Source: Xanthobacter sp. NM-25 (GTDB lineage Bacteria > Pseudomonadota > Alphaproteobacteria > Rhizobiales > Xanthobacteraceae). From it: a DNA stretch of 64,000 bases. Numbering within the stretch: position 1 is the stretch's first letter; the number at the start of each line of letters is the position of its first letter. The stretch covers positions 248,001 through 312,000 of the forward strand of contig NZ_JACBFS010000005.1 of the NCBI RefSeq assembly GCF_022138605.1, read 5' to 3'. This document shows, one piece after another, positions 36,073 through 45,795 of the stretch. The position numbers and the translations under genes were made by a program. The notes below the pieces were generated by a model. The model was not told the origin of the DNA. It did no database searches and saw only the letters and a program-made list of their open reading frames with translations.

Positions 36073-36702
36073 TTACAAAGCCAGCACGCGCGAGGCCGGC
36101 ACCACATCGGCATATTTCTGGGCCATGTCGAACAGATTGGCCGCGTGGGGGCCGAGCGCCCGGTCGCCCACGCAATCGTCCAGCACCACCGGCCGGAAGC
36201 CGAACGACATGGCATCCACCACCGAGGCGCGCACGCAGCCGCTGGTGGTGCAGCCCGCCACCAGCAGGGTGGCGACGCCGCGCTGGGTGAGCCACGGCGC
36301 CAGGGCGGTGCCGAAGAAGGCGGAGGGCACGGTCTTGCGCACCACCAGTTCACCCGTGCGGGGGGCAAGCTCCGGCACGATGGCGCTCGCCGCGTCGTCT
36401 TCCTTGAGGGTGAGCATGCCGGGCACCTTCAGGCAGAACACGTTGGTGTCGGCATCGTCGTCCTGGAACACGATGCGGCTGTGGGCCACCGGCCAGCCGG
36501 CGGCCCGGGCTTTCACCAGCACCTCCCGGGTGCGGGCGATGGCGGCGGGGATGTTGCCGCCGCCGAAGGCCGCCGGGTCGGCGAAGCCGTTGACGAAATC
36601 GACGATCAGGAGGCCGATCCGCCCCTCGATGCCCAGCGCCCGGCCGAAGCCCTGGCGGGCATAGACGGCGCCGTCCGCGCCGCTCTCCGGAGCCGTGCTC
36701 AT
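36073..36702 (-). CDS. nicF: Maleamate amidohydrolase
   Basis: Isochorismatase-fold cysteine hydrolase of 209 residues that converts maleamate to maleate and ammonia. The triad is visible: Asp in LLIVDFVNGF, Lys in VVRKTVPSAFFGT, and the nucleophile Cys in AGCTTSGCVRAS. Context fixes the substrate: it overlaps nicX by 4 nt and follows the genes for the preceding steps. Last catabolic gene of the operon. In Pseudomonas the same enzyme sits in the nicotinate pathway. Confidence 0.88.
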   Translation of the reverse strand: MSTAPESGADGAVYARQGFGRALGIEGRIGLLIVDFVNGFADPAAFGGGNIPAAIARTREVLVKARAAGWPVAHSRIVFQDDDADTNVFCLKVPGMLTLKEDDAASAIVPELAPRTGELVVRKTVPSAFFGTALAPWLTQRGVATLLVAGCTTSGCVRASVVDAMSFGFRPVVLDDCVGDRALGPHAANLFDMAQKYADVVPASRVLAL

Positions 36703-37757
36703 GCCGGCTCATCCGTGGCTGGCGCCGTGGGTAGCAGCACGCCGTCGCGCACCACCTCGTGCTCATCCACCCGCACCGTGCAGTGGCGCATGGGAATGTC
36801 GATGTGGCAGGCGGTGGTGCGGCTGCCGCCGGCCTCGTTGTTGGGGCCCATGGAGAACAGGAAATTGCCGGCGAAGGCGCGGGCGTCCATACCCAGGGTC
36901 TGCTCGCGGTCGTAGAGGCCGAGGGTGGACCAGCGGGCCCGGTTCTGCAGCCCCCAGCCGATGTGGGAGATGGCGTAGGCCTCCTTGTCCTCGAAGGCGG
37001 CCATGTAGTCATTGAGCAGGTCGGCGTCGATGCCGCCGGTGATGGAGGTCACGTAGCCCTTCTCCACGATCATCTCGATGGGGGTGGAGAGATAGGACTT
37101 CATCGGCAGCAGAATGTCACCCACCTGCAGCACCACCCGGCCATGGGCCTCGCCGTCATTGGGGAAGGTGAAGCTGAAGCCGCTCGGCCAGTGGTCCCAA
37201 CGGCCGGGGGCGTCCACATAGCCATATTCCTCCACCACCGGGAACTGGCCGAGGGGCAGGTGGAGATCGGTGCCGGCCTTCGAGGTCACGTGCATTTCGC
37301 GACCGCCGGAGAGGAGCGCGGCGGCGGCCGCGCACTTCGCCTTGTCGGCGGCATCGGGCAGCAGCCGCACCAGCACCTCGGGCGGCTCCACCGCCAGCAG
37401 GATCTTGGTGCCACTCTCCAGGATCTCCTGCTGCTCGGGGGAGAACAGCAGGGTCATGAGATCCAGCACCATGTCGCTCTGCTTCAGGGCGGCGATGGCG
37501 GCGGCGTTGCCGGTGAGCGGCGTGGTGCCGAGATAGGCGAGGCTGTCGCGGCTGTGGGCCAGCTGCGCATTCACCGGCTCCAGCTCCAGCCGGTTGACGA
37601 CGGCGCCGAGATTGCCGGCGGCGATCTTGGCGGTGCGCAGGGTCTGCGGGTGGCTGTGCTCGGTGGTGAGGAGGGTCACCGTCTGCTGCGGTTCGAGCTT
37701 GGAAAGGGTCAGCACATGGGTCCAGGCGCGGACCATATCGGCATCGCTTACGGGCAT
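36699..37757 (-). CDS. nicX: 2,5-dihydroxypyridine 5,6-dioxygenase
   Basis: Fe(II)-dependent extradiol ring-cleavage enzyme of 352 residues. It opens 2,5-dihydroxypyridine to N-formylmaleamate. The fold is that of M29 aminopeptidases, not of classical extradiol enzymes. With the ATG at 37757 the iron ligands known from Pseudomonas putida NicX fall at the same numbers: H265 in AISHIGWG, H318 and D320 in ACHIDIP. Exact agreement of the three positions supports this start over an upstream extension to 37829. It sits 34 nt after nicD. This enzyme is the signature of the maleamate pathway. Confidence 0.93.
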   Translation of the reverse strand: MPVSDADMVRAWTHVLTLSKLEPQQTVTLLTTEHSHPQTLRTAKIAAGNLGAVVNRLELEPVNAQLAHSRDSLAYLGTTPLTGNAAAIAALKQSDMVLDLMTLLFSPEQQEILESGTKILLAVEPPEVLVRLLPDAADKAKCAAAAALLSGGREMHVTSKAGTDLHLPLGQFPVVEEYGYVDAPGRWDHWPSGFSFTFPNDGEAHGRVVLQVGDILLPMKSYLSTPIEMIVEKGYVTSITGGIDADLLNDYMAAFEDKEAYAISHIGWGLQNRARWSTLGLYDREQTLGMDARAFAGNFLFSMGPNNEAGGSRTTACHIDIPMRHCTVRVDEHEVVRDGVLLPTAPATDEPA

Positions 37758-37791
37758 GGGAGGTCCTTTGAGGTTCGGCGCGGGGAACGGA

Positions 37792-38598
37792 TCACAGCTG
37801 CACGCCGAGGAAGCCGCCGAGGGCGGCATGGAAGCCGGCCTCGTCGTCCCACGGGATCATGTGGCCGGCGTCCGCCACCCGGCGAATGTCGATGGCGGGG
37901 CAAAGGGTGCGGATCTCATCCTCGTCGGCGGGGGTGATGACGCCGGCGCGGCCCGCCACCATCAGCAGGGTGGGGCAGGCGAGGGCCGGAAAATCCGCAT
38001 GGATGTCGTCATTCTGGAAGTCGGCGAAGGCGGTGCGCACCGCGCCTTCGTGGCAGGTGTGGAGCCATTCGGCGCGCAGGCCCAGCTGCTCCTCGCTCCA
38101 GCTGGGGCAGAAGGCGCGCATGGCCGCGCCATCGCAGCCGGCGGCGGCGAGGCGGATCGAATCCACATACCAGGCGAGATTGGCCGGGTAGGGCCGCCGG
38201 CCGGGGCCCGACACCGGCGGATCCACCAGCGCCAGCTGCGCCGCCCCGGCACCGTGGCGGGCCTGGGCTCGCAGGGCGATGCGCGCGCCCATGGAATGGC
38301 CGGCGAGCACGTAGTTGCGCAGGCCCAGCGCCTCGGCCAAGGCCGCGGCGTCGGCGGCCATGGCATCGAGCCCATAGTCGAGGGCATCGCCGCTCTCGGA
38401 GAGGCCGCGCCCGCGGATGTCCACCACATAGGTGTCGAACACGCGGCCGAGGCGCTCGCCGACGAAGGCCCAGGTGATGGCAGGGCTGGTGATGCCCGGC
38501 AGCAGCAGCAGCGGCCGGCCGCGTCCGCCGAAGCGCAGCACGTGCTGGCGGATGCCGTTGGCGCGGACGTTGGCGCCATGAAGGAAGGTGCGGGTCAT
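37792..38598 (-). CDS. nicD: N-formylmaleamate deformylase
   Basis: Alpha/beta hydrolase of 268 residues that splits N-formylmaleamate into maleamate and formate. The triad is S102 in AGHSMG, D126 in LALVDPP and H246 in DAGHMIP, each one residue later than the S101/D125/H245 reported for P. putida NicD. It lies between nicE and nicX with short gaps (10 and 34 nt). ATG 38598 is chosen because the fold begins there; the frame extends to 38682. Confidence 0.9.
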   Translation of the reverse strand: MTRTFLHGANVRANGIRQHVLRFGGRGRPLLLLPGITSPAITWAFVGERLGRVFDTYVVDIRGRGLSESGDALDYGLDAMAADAAALAEALGLRNYVLAGHSMGARIALRAQARHGAGAAQLALVDPPVSGPGRRPYPANLAWYVDSIRLAAAGCDGAAMRAFCPSWSEEQLGLRAEWLHTCHEGAVRTAFADFQNDDIHADFPALACPTLLMVAGRAGVITPADEDEIRTLCPAIDIRRVADAGHMIPWDDEAGFHAALGGFLGVQL

Positions 38599-38608
38599 GG
38601 CGCGGTCC

Positions 38609-39364
38609 TCAGTAGGCGCCGGAGAGCAGGGCGCCGGCGCCGGGCACGAAGGTCTTGAGATCCAGCGCCTTGAGCATGGCATAGGTGGTGGCCGCCGCGG
38701 CCGTCACCACCGGCTTGCCGGTGCGCGCCTCCACCTCGGCGATGGCCCGCAGCGAGGGCATCTGCACGCAGGCGGAGAGCACGATGGCATCGGCATCGCC
38801 ATAATCCATCTGCGCGACGATGCCCGGCAGCCGGGCCGGATCATGGCGCCCCACCTCGATATTGTCGGGGATCTCCAGGGCCCGGAAATCCTGCACCTCG
38901 ATGCCTTCATGGGCGATGTAGTCCACCACCATCTGCGCCAGCGGGCGCATGTAGGGGGCCACCACCACGATCTTCTTGGCGCCGATGGCAGGCAACGCCT
39001 CCACCAGCGCGCCGGCGCTGGTGATGACCGGGGCCGGCGCGCCATTCTCCACGGTGCGGCCGTGCAGCCGCTGCTGGGAGATGCGGTGATAGGACTTGCC
39101 CATGCTCATGATGGCCACCAGGCAGGCATAGCCCAGCACATCCACCCGCGCGTCGGAGAGCTCCAGGGCGCAGCGGTCGGATTCGCCGTCCATGGCGGCG
39201 AGCTCCTCCTTCTTCACCGTCTTCATGCGCATGCGGCTGGAATGGAAGGTGAAGCGGGTGCCGTGGGTGCGCGCGTGCGCCTCCAGCATGGCGGGGATCT
39301 CGGTCTCCATGGTGGTGTTGGAGCTCGGCACGATCTGCCCGATGCGATAAATCTTGTCCGTCAT
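38609..39364 (-). CDS. nicE: Maleate cis-trans isomerase
   Basis: Asp/Glu racemase-superfamily enzyme of 251 residues that converts maleate to fumarate. The two catalytic Cys of the family are C81 in LGYACLVAI and C199 in LSACVQMPS, one residue before the Cys82/Cys200 of Pseudomonas NicE. The opening IGQIVPSSNTTMETEIP is the substrate-binding start typical of maleate isomerases. The product enters the citric acid cycle. Lies 18 nt after the hydroxylase gene. Confidence 0.9.
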   Translation of the reverse strand: MTDKIYRIGQIVPSSNTTMETEIPAMLEAHARTHGTRFTFHSSRMRMKTVKKEELAAMDGESDRCALELSDARVDVLGYACLVAIMSMGKSYHRISQQRLHGRTVENGAPAPVITSAGALVEALPAIGAKKIVVVAPYMRPLAQMVVDYIAHEGIEVQDFRALEIPDNIEVGRHDPARLPGIVAQMDYGDADAIVLSACVQMPSLRAIAEVEARTGKPVVTAAAATTYAMLKALDLKTFVPGAGALLSGAY

Positions 39365-39382
39365 GGTCTCGTCTCGCTGAAA

Positions 39383-40609
39383 TCAGGCCACGAGGCGCGG
39401 CTGCGCCCCATCGCGCGCCGCCTCGAACTTGCGGGCGTCGTATGCGTAGACCCAGTTGGCCTGGATGCCGGTGGCCTGCGGATTGAGCAGGCCGCGCAGC
39501 CAGTAGATGAAATCCCGCTTGGCCTGGGCCATGGGCGAGGGCAGGTGATAGGTGCGGCCGCGCTCGCGCGCCTCCAGCTGCACCCGGCTGGTGCGGGGGA
39601 GCCGCTCGGCCTCATAGGCGCTGAGGGCGCCGGCCACGTCCGCGCCGTGGTGGGCGAGGGCGGCCGCCAGCACATAGGCATCCTCGATGGCCATGGCCGC
39701 GCCCTGGGAGAGGAACGGCAGCATGGGGTGGGCGGCATCGCCCAGCAGCGTCACCCGCCCCTTGGACCAGGAGGTCATGGGGTCGCGATCGAACAGGCCC
39801 CATTTGAAGACCTCGGTGACCTGGCTGAACAGCTTTTCCACCTTGGGGTGCCAGCCGCGGAAGCTGCCCATCAGCTCGGCCTGGCTCGAAGGGGCGTTCC
39901 AGGATTCCTCCACCCAGGCGGCGGTTTCCGCCACCGCGACGATGTTCACCGCCTTGCCGCCACGCACGTAGTAAGTGACGAGGTGGCTCTTCGGGCCCAT
40001 CCAGAAAGAGGCGTCGGGGCTCACATAGTCCACCAGCCCCTCCACCGGAACCAGGGCGCGGTAGCACATGTGGCCGGTGAAGCGCGGCGCTTCCGGGCCG
40101 AACAGGGTGTTGCGCACGGCGGAGCGCACGCCATCGGCGCCGACGATGAGATCAGCCTCGAAGCTGGAGCCGTCGGCGAAGGTGGCGGTGGCGCTGTCCT
40201 TGCCCTGGACGACGCCGGTGCAGGCGGCGCCGAAGGTGGTCACGCGCTCGGGCACCAAGGCGGCGAAGATGGCGTGCATGTCGGCGCGGTGGATGTGGAT
40301 GAAGGGCGCGTCGTAGATCGCCGGGCACACCGCCTTGAGCGGGGTGCGGAAGCTCTCCCGGCCGGAGCGCCAGTTGCGGCCGACGATGGCCTCGGGCAGG
40401 AAGCCTACCGCCAGCATCTTGTCGAGCTGGCCGAGGGCCTTGACCACCTTCACCGCGTTGGGGGTCATCTGGATGCCGGCGCCCACCTCGCCGAACGCCT
40501 CGGCGCGCTCGAACAGGCGCACCTCGAACCCGCGGGCGATGAGGTTGGCGGCCAGCGCGACGCCGCCGATGCCGCCGCCGACAATGCCGATGGTCTTCGG
40601 TCGTTTCAC
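39383..40609 (-). CDS. FAD-dependent aromatic hydroxylase, NicC-like (putative 6-hydroxynicotinate 3-monooxygenase)
   Basis: Class A flavoprotein monooxygenase of 408 residues: GIVGGGIGGVALA (Rossmann GxGxxG) near 8-20, DG motif in IVGADGVRS, and GD motif in LLGDAAHPMLP. Position in the operon suggests decarboxylative hydroxylation of 6-hydroxynicotinate to 2,5-dihydroxypyridine. The residues that Pseudomonas NicC uses near its active site (from memory His47, Cys202, His302) are replaced: GAGIQMTPN has Gln, DASFWMGPKSH has Ala, and LPFLSQG has Phe. The sequence looks closer to salicylate-hydroxylase-like members. The start is taken as GTG 40609 with GGAGAG upstream; no ATG fits the fold start. 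Confidence 0.8.
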   Translation of the reverse strand: MKRPKTIGIVGGGIGGVALAANLIARGFEVRLFERAEAFGEVGAGIQMTPNAVKVVKALGQLDKMLAVGFLPEAIVGRNWRSGRESFRTPLKAVCPAIYDAPFIHIHRADMHAIFAALVPERVTTFGAACTGVVQGKDSATATFADGSSFEADLIVGADGVRSAVRNTLFGPEAPRFTGHMCYRALVPVEGLVDYVSPDASFWMGPKSHLVTYYVRGGKAVNIVAVAETAAWVEESWNAPSSQAELMGSFRGWHPKVEKLFSQVTEVFKWGLFDRDPMTSWSKGRVTLLGDAAHPMLPFLSQGAAMAIEDAYVLAAALAHHGADVAGALSAYEAERLPRTSRVQLEARERGRTYHLPSPMAQAKRDFIYWLRGLLNPQATGIQANWVYAYDARKFEAARDGAQPRLVA

Positions 40610-40700
40610 TTCGCTCTCCTGTCGTGCCAATGCCGGCTCTGCGGCATTAATTGTGTGATTATTTAATTTGTGGGGCAGGGGTGGTGCGATCCGCCGGCGC
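40610..40700. promoter_or_regulatory. AT-rich gap between livF and the nicC-like gene
   Basis: The 91 bp hold an AT-rich element at 40645-40670 with TTAATT at 40647-40652 and again at 40663-40668. This contrasts with the GC-rich surroundings and could be a second promoter or operator for the catabolic half of the operon. TTAATT elements also occur upstream of the binding-protein gene at 45346-45375. Confidence 0.35.
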
Positions 40701-41428
40701 TCAGCCGCCGAGATAGGCGCGCAGCAGTTCCGGATCGGACCTGAGGGCGGCGGCGGGGCGGGCGGCGCGGGTGCGCCCGGTCTCCACCACATAGGCGCGG
40801 GAGGCCACGTCCAAGGCGTTGTAGATGTTCTGCTCCACCAGCAACACGGTGACCCCGTGGCCGTTGATGGCGCGCACCACGTCGAACACCTCGTCGGCCA
40901 TCTTGGGGCTGAGGCCGAGGCTCGGCTCGTCCAGCATCAGCAGGCTAGGTTCGGACATCAGCGCGCGGGCGATGGCCAGCATCTGCTGCTCGCCGCCGGA
41001 GAGGGTGCCGGCCAATTGCCGGGCCCGTTCCCGCAGGCGCGGAAAGCGGTGGTAGGCCATGCCGATGCGCTGTTCCCGCTCAGCCCGCGAGCGGCACAGG
41101 AAGGCGCCGAGATTGAGGTTTTCCTCCACTGTCATGGCCGGCCACACGTGCCGTTCCTCGGGGCAATGGGCGATGCCGGCGGCCACCACCTTGTCGGGCG
41201 GCTGGTTGGCGATATCGCGCCCCTCGAAGCGGATGGCGCCGGACCGCAGCTTCAGCAGGCCGGAAATGGCCCGCAGCGTGGTGCTCTTGCCGGCGCCGTT
41301 GGCGCCGATGAGCGCCACCGTCTCGCCCTTGTGCACCTCGAAGGAGATGCCGTGCAGCGCCGCGGTGCTGCCATAGGCCACGTGGATCTGCTCGACGCTG
41401 AGCACCGGCGGCTGGGTCGCTGTCTGGC

Positions 41429-41432
<4 letters not shown>
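40701..41432 (-). CDS. LivF-type ABC ATPase of the nicotinate-linked importer
   Basis: HAAT-family ATPase of 243 residues: Walker A GANGAGKST, signature LSGGEQQMLAIARAL, Walker B LLMLDEPSLGLSP and LLVEQNIYNAL with the LivF-type Gln. Overlaps livG by ATGA. It ends with an acidic residue-poor tail DPELLRAYLGG typical of LivF. Together with the four genes upstream it forms a complete importer in line with the nic genes. Confidence 0.9.
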
Positions 41433-42223
<791 letters not shown>

Positions 42224-42225
42224 GA

Positions 42226-43185
42226 TCACAGCACCCCTCGGTCGGCGGAGACGGGACGGGCCGGCGCATGGGGCCGCAGGCGCTTGAGCTTCGGCGCGAG
42301 GCTGATGATGCCATTGGGCAGGAACAGCACCACCGCCATGACGATCAGGCCGAACAGGGTGAGTCGTAGTTCCTGCATGTCGCGCAGGTATTCCTCAAGC
42401 AACGTGACGATGGCAGCGCCAATGATCGGGCCAATCAACGTGCCCTTTCCGCCGATCAGCACCATGATGATCATGCTGGCCATGAAGCTGAACTGGAAGA
42501 TGTCCGGCCCGACGAAGGTGATGTAGTGGGCATAGAAGCCGCCGGCGAGCCCGGCGAGGCCCGCCCCCAGCACGAAGGCCAGCATGGCCGAGCCGAACGG
42601 GTTGATGCCGATGGACTGGGCCACGAAGCGGCTTTCCCGCACCGCCACGGCGCCGCGCCCGGCATTGGAATGGACGAAGCGGTAGCACAGATAGAGGGTG
42701 ACGGCGGCCACCGCGAGCACCGCGTAGAAGAACAGGCGCTTGTCCTGGAGAAAGCCCTGCGGGATGCCGGCAAGACCCATCGGCCCGTTGGTCACCGCGA
42801 TCCAGTTGTTGGCGACGAGCCGCAGCACCTCGGCAAAAGACAGGGTGACGATGACGAAATACGGGCCCTTGAGGCGCAGGGTGATGGCGCCGATGAAGCC
42901 GCCGGCCACCGCCGCCAGGGCCCCGGCCGCCGGGATGGTGGCCCAGACCGGCCAGCCGGCCTTCTGCGCCAGCAGCGCCGCGGCATAGGCGCCGACCCCG
43001 AGGAAGGCGGTGTGGCCGAGGGAGAACTCGCCCACATAGCCGACGATGAGGTTCAGGCTGGAGGCCAGCACCACATAGAACAGCACCAGGATGGCGATGT
43101 GCAGCACATAAGGATCATGCACCGCCAGCGGGAACAGCGCCGCCGCCGCCAGCAGGGTCAAGAGGATACGGGAATCGGACGGCAT
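42226..43185 (-). CDS. LivM-type ABC permease of the nicotinate-linked importer
   Basis: Permease of 319 residues with about nine hydrophobic segments. LivM signatures are SLNLIVGYVGEFSLGHTAFLGVGAYAA (spread over helices 2-3) and IGGKGTLIGPIIGAA near the end. It lies 3 nt after livH and meets the livG start. Transport of a pyridine carboxylate is inferred only from the operon. Confidence 0.88.
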   Translation of the reverse strand: MPSDSRILLTLLAAAALFPLAVHDPYVLHIAILVLFYVVLASSLNLIVGYVGEFSLGHTAFLGVGAYAAALLAQKAGWPVWATIPAAGALAAVAGGFIGAITLRLKGPYFVIVTLSFAEVLRLVANNWIAVTNGPMGLAGIPQGFLQDKRLFFYAVLAVAAVTLYLCYRFVHSNAGRGAVAVRESRFVAQSIGINPFGSAMLAFVLGAGLAGLAGGFYAHYITFVGPDIFQFSFMASMIIMVLIGGKGTLIGPIIGAAIVTLLEEYLRDMQELRLTLFGLIVMAVVLFLPNGIISLAPKLKRLRPHAPARPVSADRGVL

Positions 43186-43188
43186 GGC

Positions 43189-44061
43189 TCAGGCCCTCTC
43201 GCTGGAGCTGGAGAACAGGCCCTGGGGCCGGAACAGCAGGATGAGGATGACGAGCACGAAGCCGATCACGTCCACCATGCCGGTGGCCACGTAGCCGCCC
43301 CACAGGGACTCGGCGACGCCCAGCAGCAGCCCGCCCACCACGGCGCCGGGAAACGAGCCCATGCCGCCGAGGATGACCACCACGAAGCTCTTCAGGCTGA
43401 CCAGGCCGCCGACGCTGGCCTGGGCCGAATAGATGGAGGCGAGCAGCATGCCCGAGAGGGCGGCGAGCGTGCAGCCGAGCGCGAAGGTGGCGGCATGGAC
43501 GCGGGCGACGCGGATGCCGGAGAGGCTCGCCGCCATGGGATCCTGGAAGGTGGCGCGCATGGCCTGGCCGAGGCGGGTGTGGCGGATGAGGGCGTGGGTG
43601 GCGATCATCAGCGCAATGCCCACCGCCACCGCCATCAGCCGTAGCTTGGTGACGATGATGGGGCCGATGAAAAGGGCGCCCTCCGGCACCGCGCCAGCCA
43701 CCTTCAGCGGCGCCGGGCCGACCACCAGCAAGGTGACGTTGGCGAGGAAGATGGACAGGCCGATGGTGAAGAGAATGCCGGGCTCCTCGCCCTCCCCGCG
43801 CAGCCGCTCGATAAGGAAGCGATCGATGAGGAGGCCGAAGGCGGCCATCACCGCCGCCACCAGCGCGACGGACAGAAAGAAGTTCAGGCCGAGATGGGTG
43901 GTGAAGAACCAGCCCAGCACCCCGCCGAGCATGTACATCTCGCCATGGGCGAAGTTGACCACACGCATGAGGCCGAAGATGAGCGTGAGCCCGAGGGCGG
44001 AGAGCGCATAGAAGGCGCCGTTGATCAGCCCGTTGGTGAGGAACTGAAGAAACAGATCCAT
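43189..44061 (-). CDS. LivH-type ABC permease of the nicotinate-linked importer
   Basis: Permease of 290 residues. The LivH signature GLINGAFYALSALGLTLIFGLMRVVNFAHGEM begins at residue 11 (given here by position and ends), and GGMGSFPGAVVGGLLLGVAE is near the C-terminus. ATG 44061 follows GGAAAG; the frame is open to 44145. It pairs with the LivM permease. Confidence 0.88.
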   Translation of the reverse strand: MDLFLQFLTNGLINGAFYALSALGLTLIFGLMRVVNFAHGEMYMLGGVLGWFFTTHLGLNFFLSVALVAAVMAAFGLLIDRFLIERLRGEGEEPGILFTIGLSIFLANVTLLVVGPAPLKVAGAVPEGALFIGPIIVTKLRLMAVAVGIALMIATHALIRHTRLGQAMRATFQDPMAASLSGIRVARVHAATFALGCTLAALSGMLLASIYSAQASVGGLVSLKSFVVVILGGMGSFPGAVVGGLLLGVAESLWGGYVATGMVDVIGFVLVILILLFRPQGLFSSSSERA

Positions 44062-44131
44062 GGGTCTTTCCAAGAAGGGGGCGCGTCGCCGGTGGTTGGG
44101 GGCCGGCGGCCGGGAGCCGCCGGCGCACGCA

Positions 44132-45277
44132 TCAGTGGGGCGCATCCACCGGCGCGGTCGCGATGACCTTGGGGCTCTTGCCCTCGATCTTCACCAGCGC
44201 GGTCTCGAAGCCATAGGCCTGGCCCTTGTCGGTGAATTTGTAGGTGCCGTTGGGGGCGGCATAGTCGGTCTGCTTGAGGCCGGCGAGGATGGCCGGGGCC
44301 TCGGTGCTGCCGGCGCGGGCGATGGCGGCGGCCATGATGTTCACGGCGTTGTAGCCGGCGGCGCCATACTTGCCGGGCTTGGCCCCATATTGCGCCTCAT
44401 AGGCCTTCACGAACGCCGTATTGCGGGGCGTCTCAAGGGTGGAGACATAGGGCACCGCCGCATAAAGCCCCTCGGCGGCCTCGCCGGCGAGGTCGATGAA
44501 ATCGGCGGTGGCCCAGGAGCCGACGCCGAACACCTTGGCGGACAGGCCGAGTTCCTTGATCTGTTTCACCAGGATCGAACCATCCTGGGTCTCGGCGGCC
44601 ACCACGATGCCATCGGGACGGGTGGCGCGGATCTTCGTGAGCAGCGTGTAGAAATCTGTGGCACCGTGGTCGAAATACTCGGTGGCCACGGTCTTCACCC
44701 CGAGGGCGGTGAGATCGCGATCGAATTCGGCGACCGCACCGCGGCCCCAATCGTCATTGACGGCGATATAGGCGACGGTTTTCAGCTTCAGGCTGTTGGC
44801 CAGAATGCTCGAAAATGCCGTAGCCAGCAGGGCGTCGGTCTCGGCGGCGCGGTAGAAATAGGCATTGTTCTGTTCGGTCAGGTCCGCCTTGGACGACACG
44901 CCGGTCAGAAGCGGCACCTGATATTTCTGCGCCACGGGCATGATGGCGGCGGTGGCGGAGCTGCAGAAGGCGCCAATGAGGGCGACCACCTTGTCCCGCT
45001 GCACCAGCTTTTCGACGGCGTTGACGGAGTTGGCCGGCTTGCACTGGCCGTCCTCGATGACAAGGCGCACGGGCTTGCCGAGCACGCCGCCGGCGGCGTT
45101 GATGTCGGCGAGGGCGAGCTTGGCGCCGTCCACCACCGATTTGCCATTGTAGGCCACAGAGCCGGTGAGCGGCTGGATGAGGCCGATGCGGATCTCATCC
45201 TCGGCGACGGCTGGACTGGCGACGACGGCAGGGCTGGCGGCGAGCGCGAGCAGAAGCCCGTAGGAGGCAGCTTTCAT
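44132..45277 (-). CDS. LIV-type periplasmic binding protein of the nicotinate-linked importer
   Basis: Binding protein of 381 residues with a signal peptide (MKAASYGLLLALAASPAVVA). The mature start IRIGLIQPLTGSVAYNGKSVVDG and CKPANSVNAVEKLVQ are typical of type I LivJ-like proteins. First gene of a leftward run that continues directly into nicC-E-D-X-F and a TetR gene. No nicotinate MFS permease (NicT) or porin (NicP) of the Pseudomonas kind is in the window, so this importer is the obvious uptake candidate for nicotinate or 6-hydroxynicotinate. Confidence 0.87.
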   Translation of the reverse strand: MKAASYGLLLALAASPAVVASPAVAEDEIRIGLIQPLTGSVAYNGKSVVDGAKLALADINAAGGVLGKPVRLVIEDGQCKPANSVNAVEKLVQRDKVVALIGAFCSSATAAIMPVAQKYQVPLLTGVSSKADLTEQNNAYFYRAAETDALLATAFSSILANSLKLKTVAYIAVNDDWGRGAVAEFDRDLTALGVKTVATEYFDHGATDFYTLLTKIRATRPDGIVVAAETQDGSILVKQIKELGLSAKVFGVGSWATADFIDLAGEAAEGLYAAVPYVSTLETPRNTAFVKAYEAQYGAKPGKYGAAGYNAVNIMAAAIARAGSTEAPAILAGLKQTDYAAPNGTYKFTDKGQAYGFETALVKIEGKSPKVIATAPVDAPH

Positions 45278-45345
45278 GCGAAGTTCCCCGGCATCCTGAG
45301 GCGGGAGGGCCTCGGGCAGTTGCGATTGTTCCAGAAGGCGGTCGT

Positions 45346-45375
45346 ATTAATTTATTAATCGACCAATTAATTTAT
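45346..45375. repeat. 10-bp direct repeat at a 20-bp period upstream of the importer operon
   Basis: ATTAATTTAT occurs at 45346-45355 and again at 45366-45375, two helical turns apart, and the first copy is also part of the near-palindrome ATTAATTTATTAAT. It lies 70-100 bp before the binding-protein start. AT content is far above the surroundings. A promoter/operator is likely. Confidence 0.5.
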
Positions 45376-45778
45376 GGATCATAGGAACGCTTTCGCGGCT
45401 GTGTCAATCCGACGCCGAGCGCTTGCTGCAGATTTTGATGCGCATCAATGCGCCGCCTCGCGCCCCTCTCATGGGCGGCGAAGCCGGGTGGGTCGCCTGC
45501 GGTCGCTCGCTGTCGCAATTTCGTGCAGCTGCTGCCCATAATTTGCCCCGTCCCGCGTGTCGCGAGGCCGGCTGCGGCGAGCGTGCGCACATGGGCTCCG
45601 TTGGGTTGCCAAGGCCGCCGGGGGATGCAGGGCGTGGGCTACGCGTGTCGGCAGGCCGGGATTTGTTGGAAGGGGCGGCGGGTTTGCCGGCGCGCGTGCC
45701 GGAATGTCGGGCGCAAGCGATGTCTGTTCCAGCGCTCGTTTTGGGTGTTCTCAAGATCATCTGCAATCGTTTGTGGCG

Positions 45779-45795
45779 TGGTCAAAACTTGACCA
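45779..45795. promoter_or_regulatory. Perfect 7-bp inverted repeat upstream of the TRAP operon
   Basis: TGGTCAAAACTTGACCA consists of TGGTCAA and TTGACCA around AAC. It ends 9 bp before a TTGACA -35-like element, an ideal place for a regulator that controls the TAXI-TRAP operon. TGGT...ACCA symmetry is common in GntR/FadR sites, but the cognate regulator is not evident. Confidence 0.6.
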
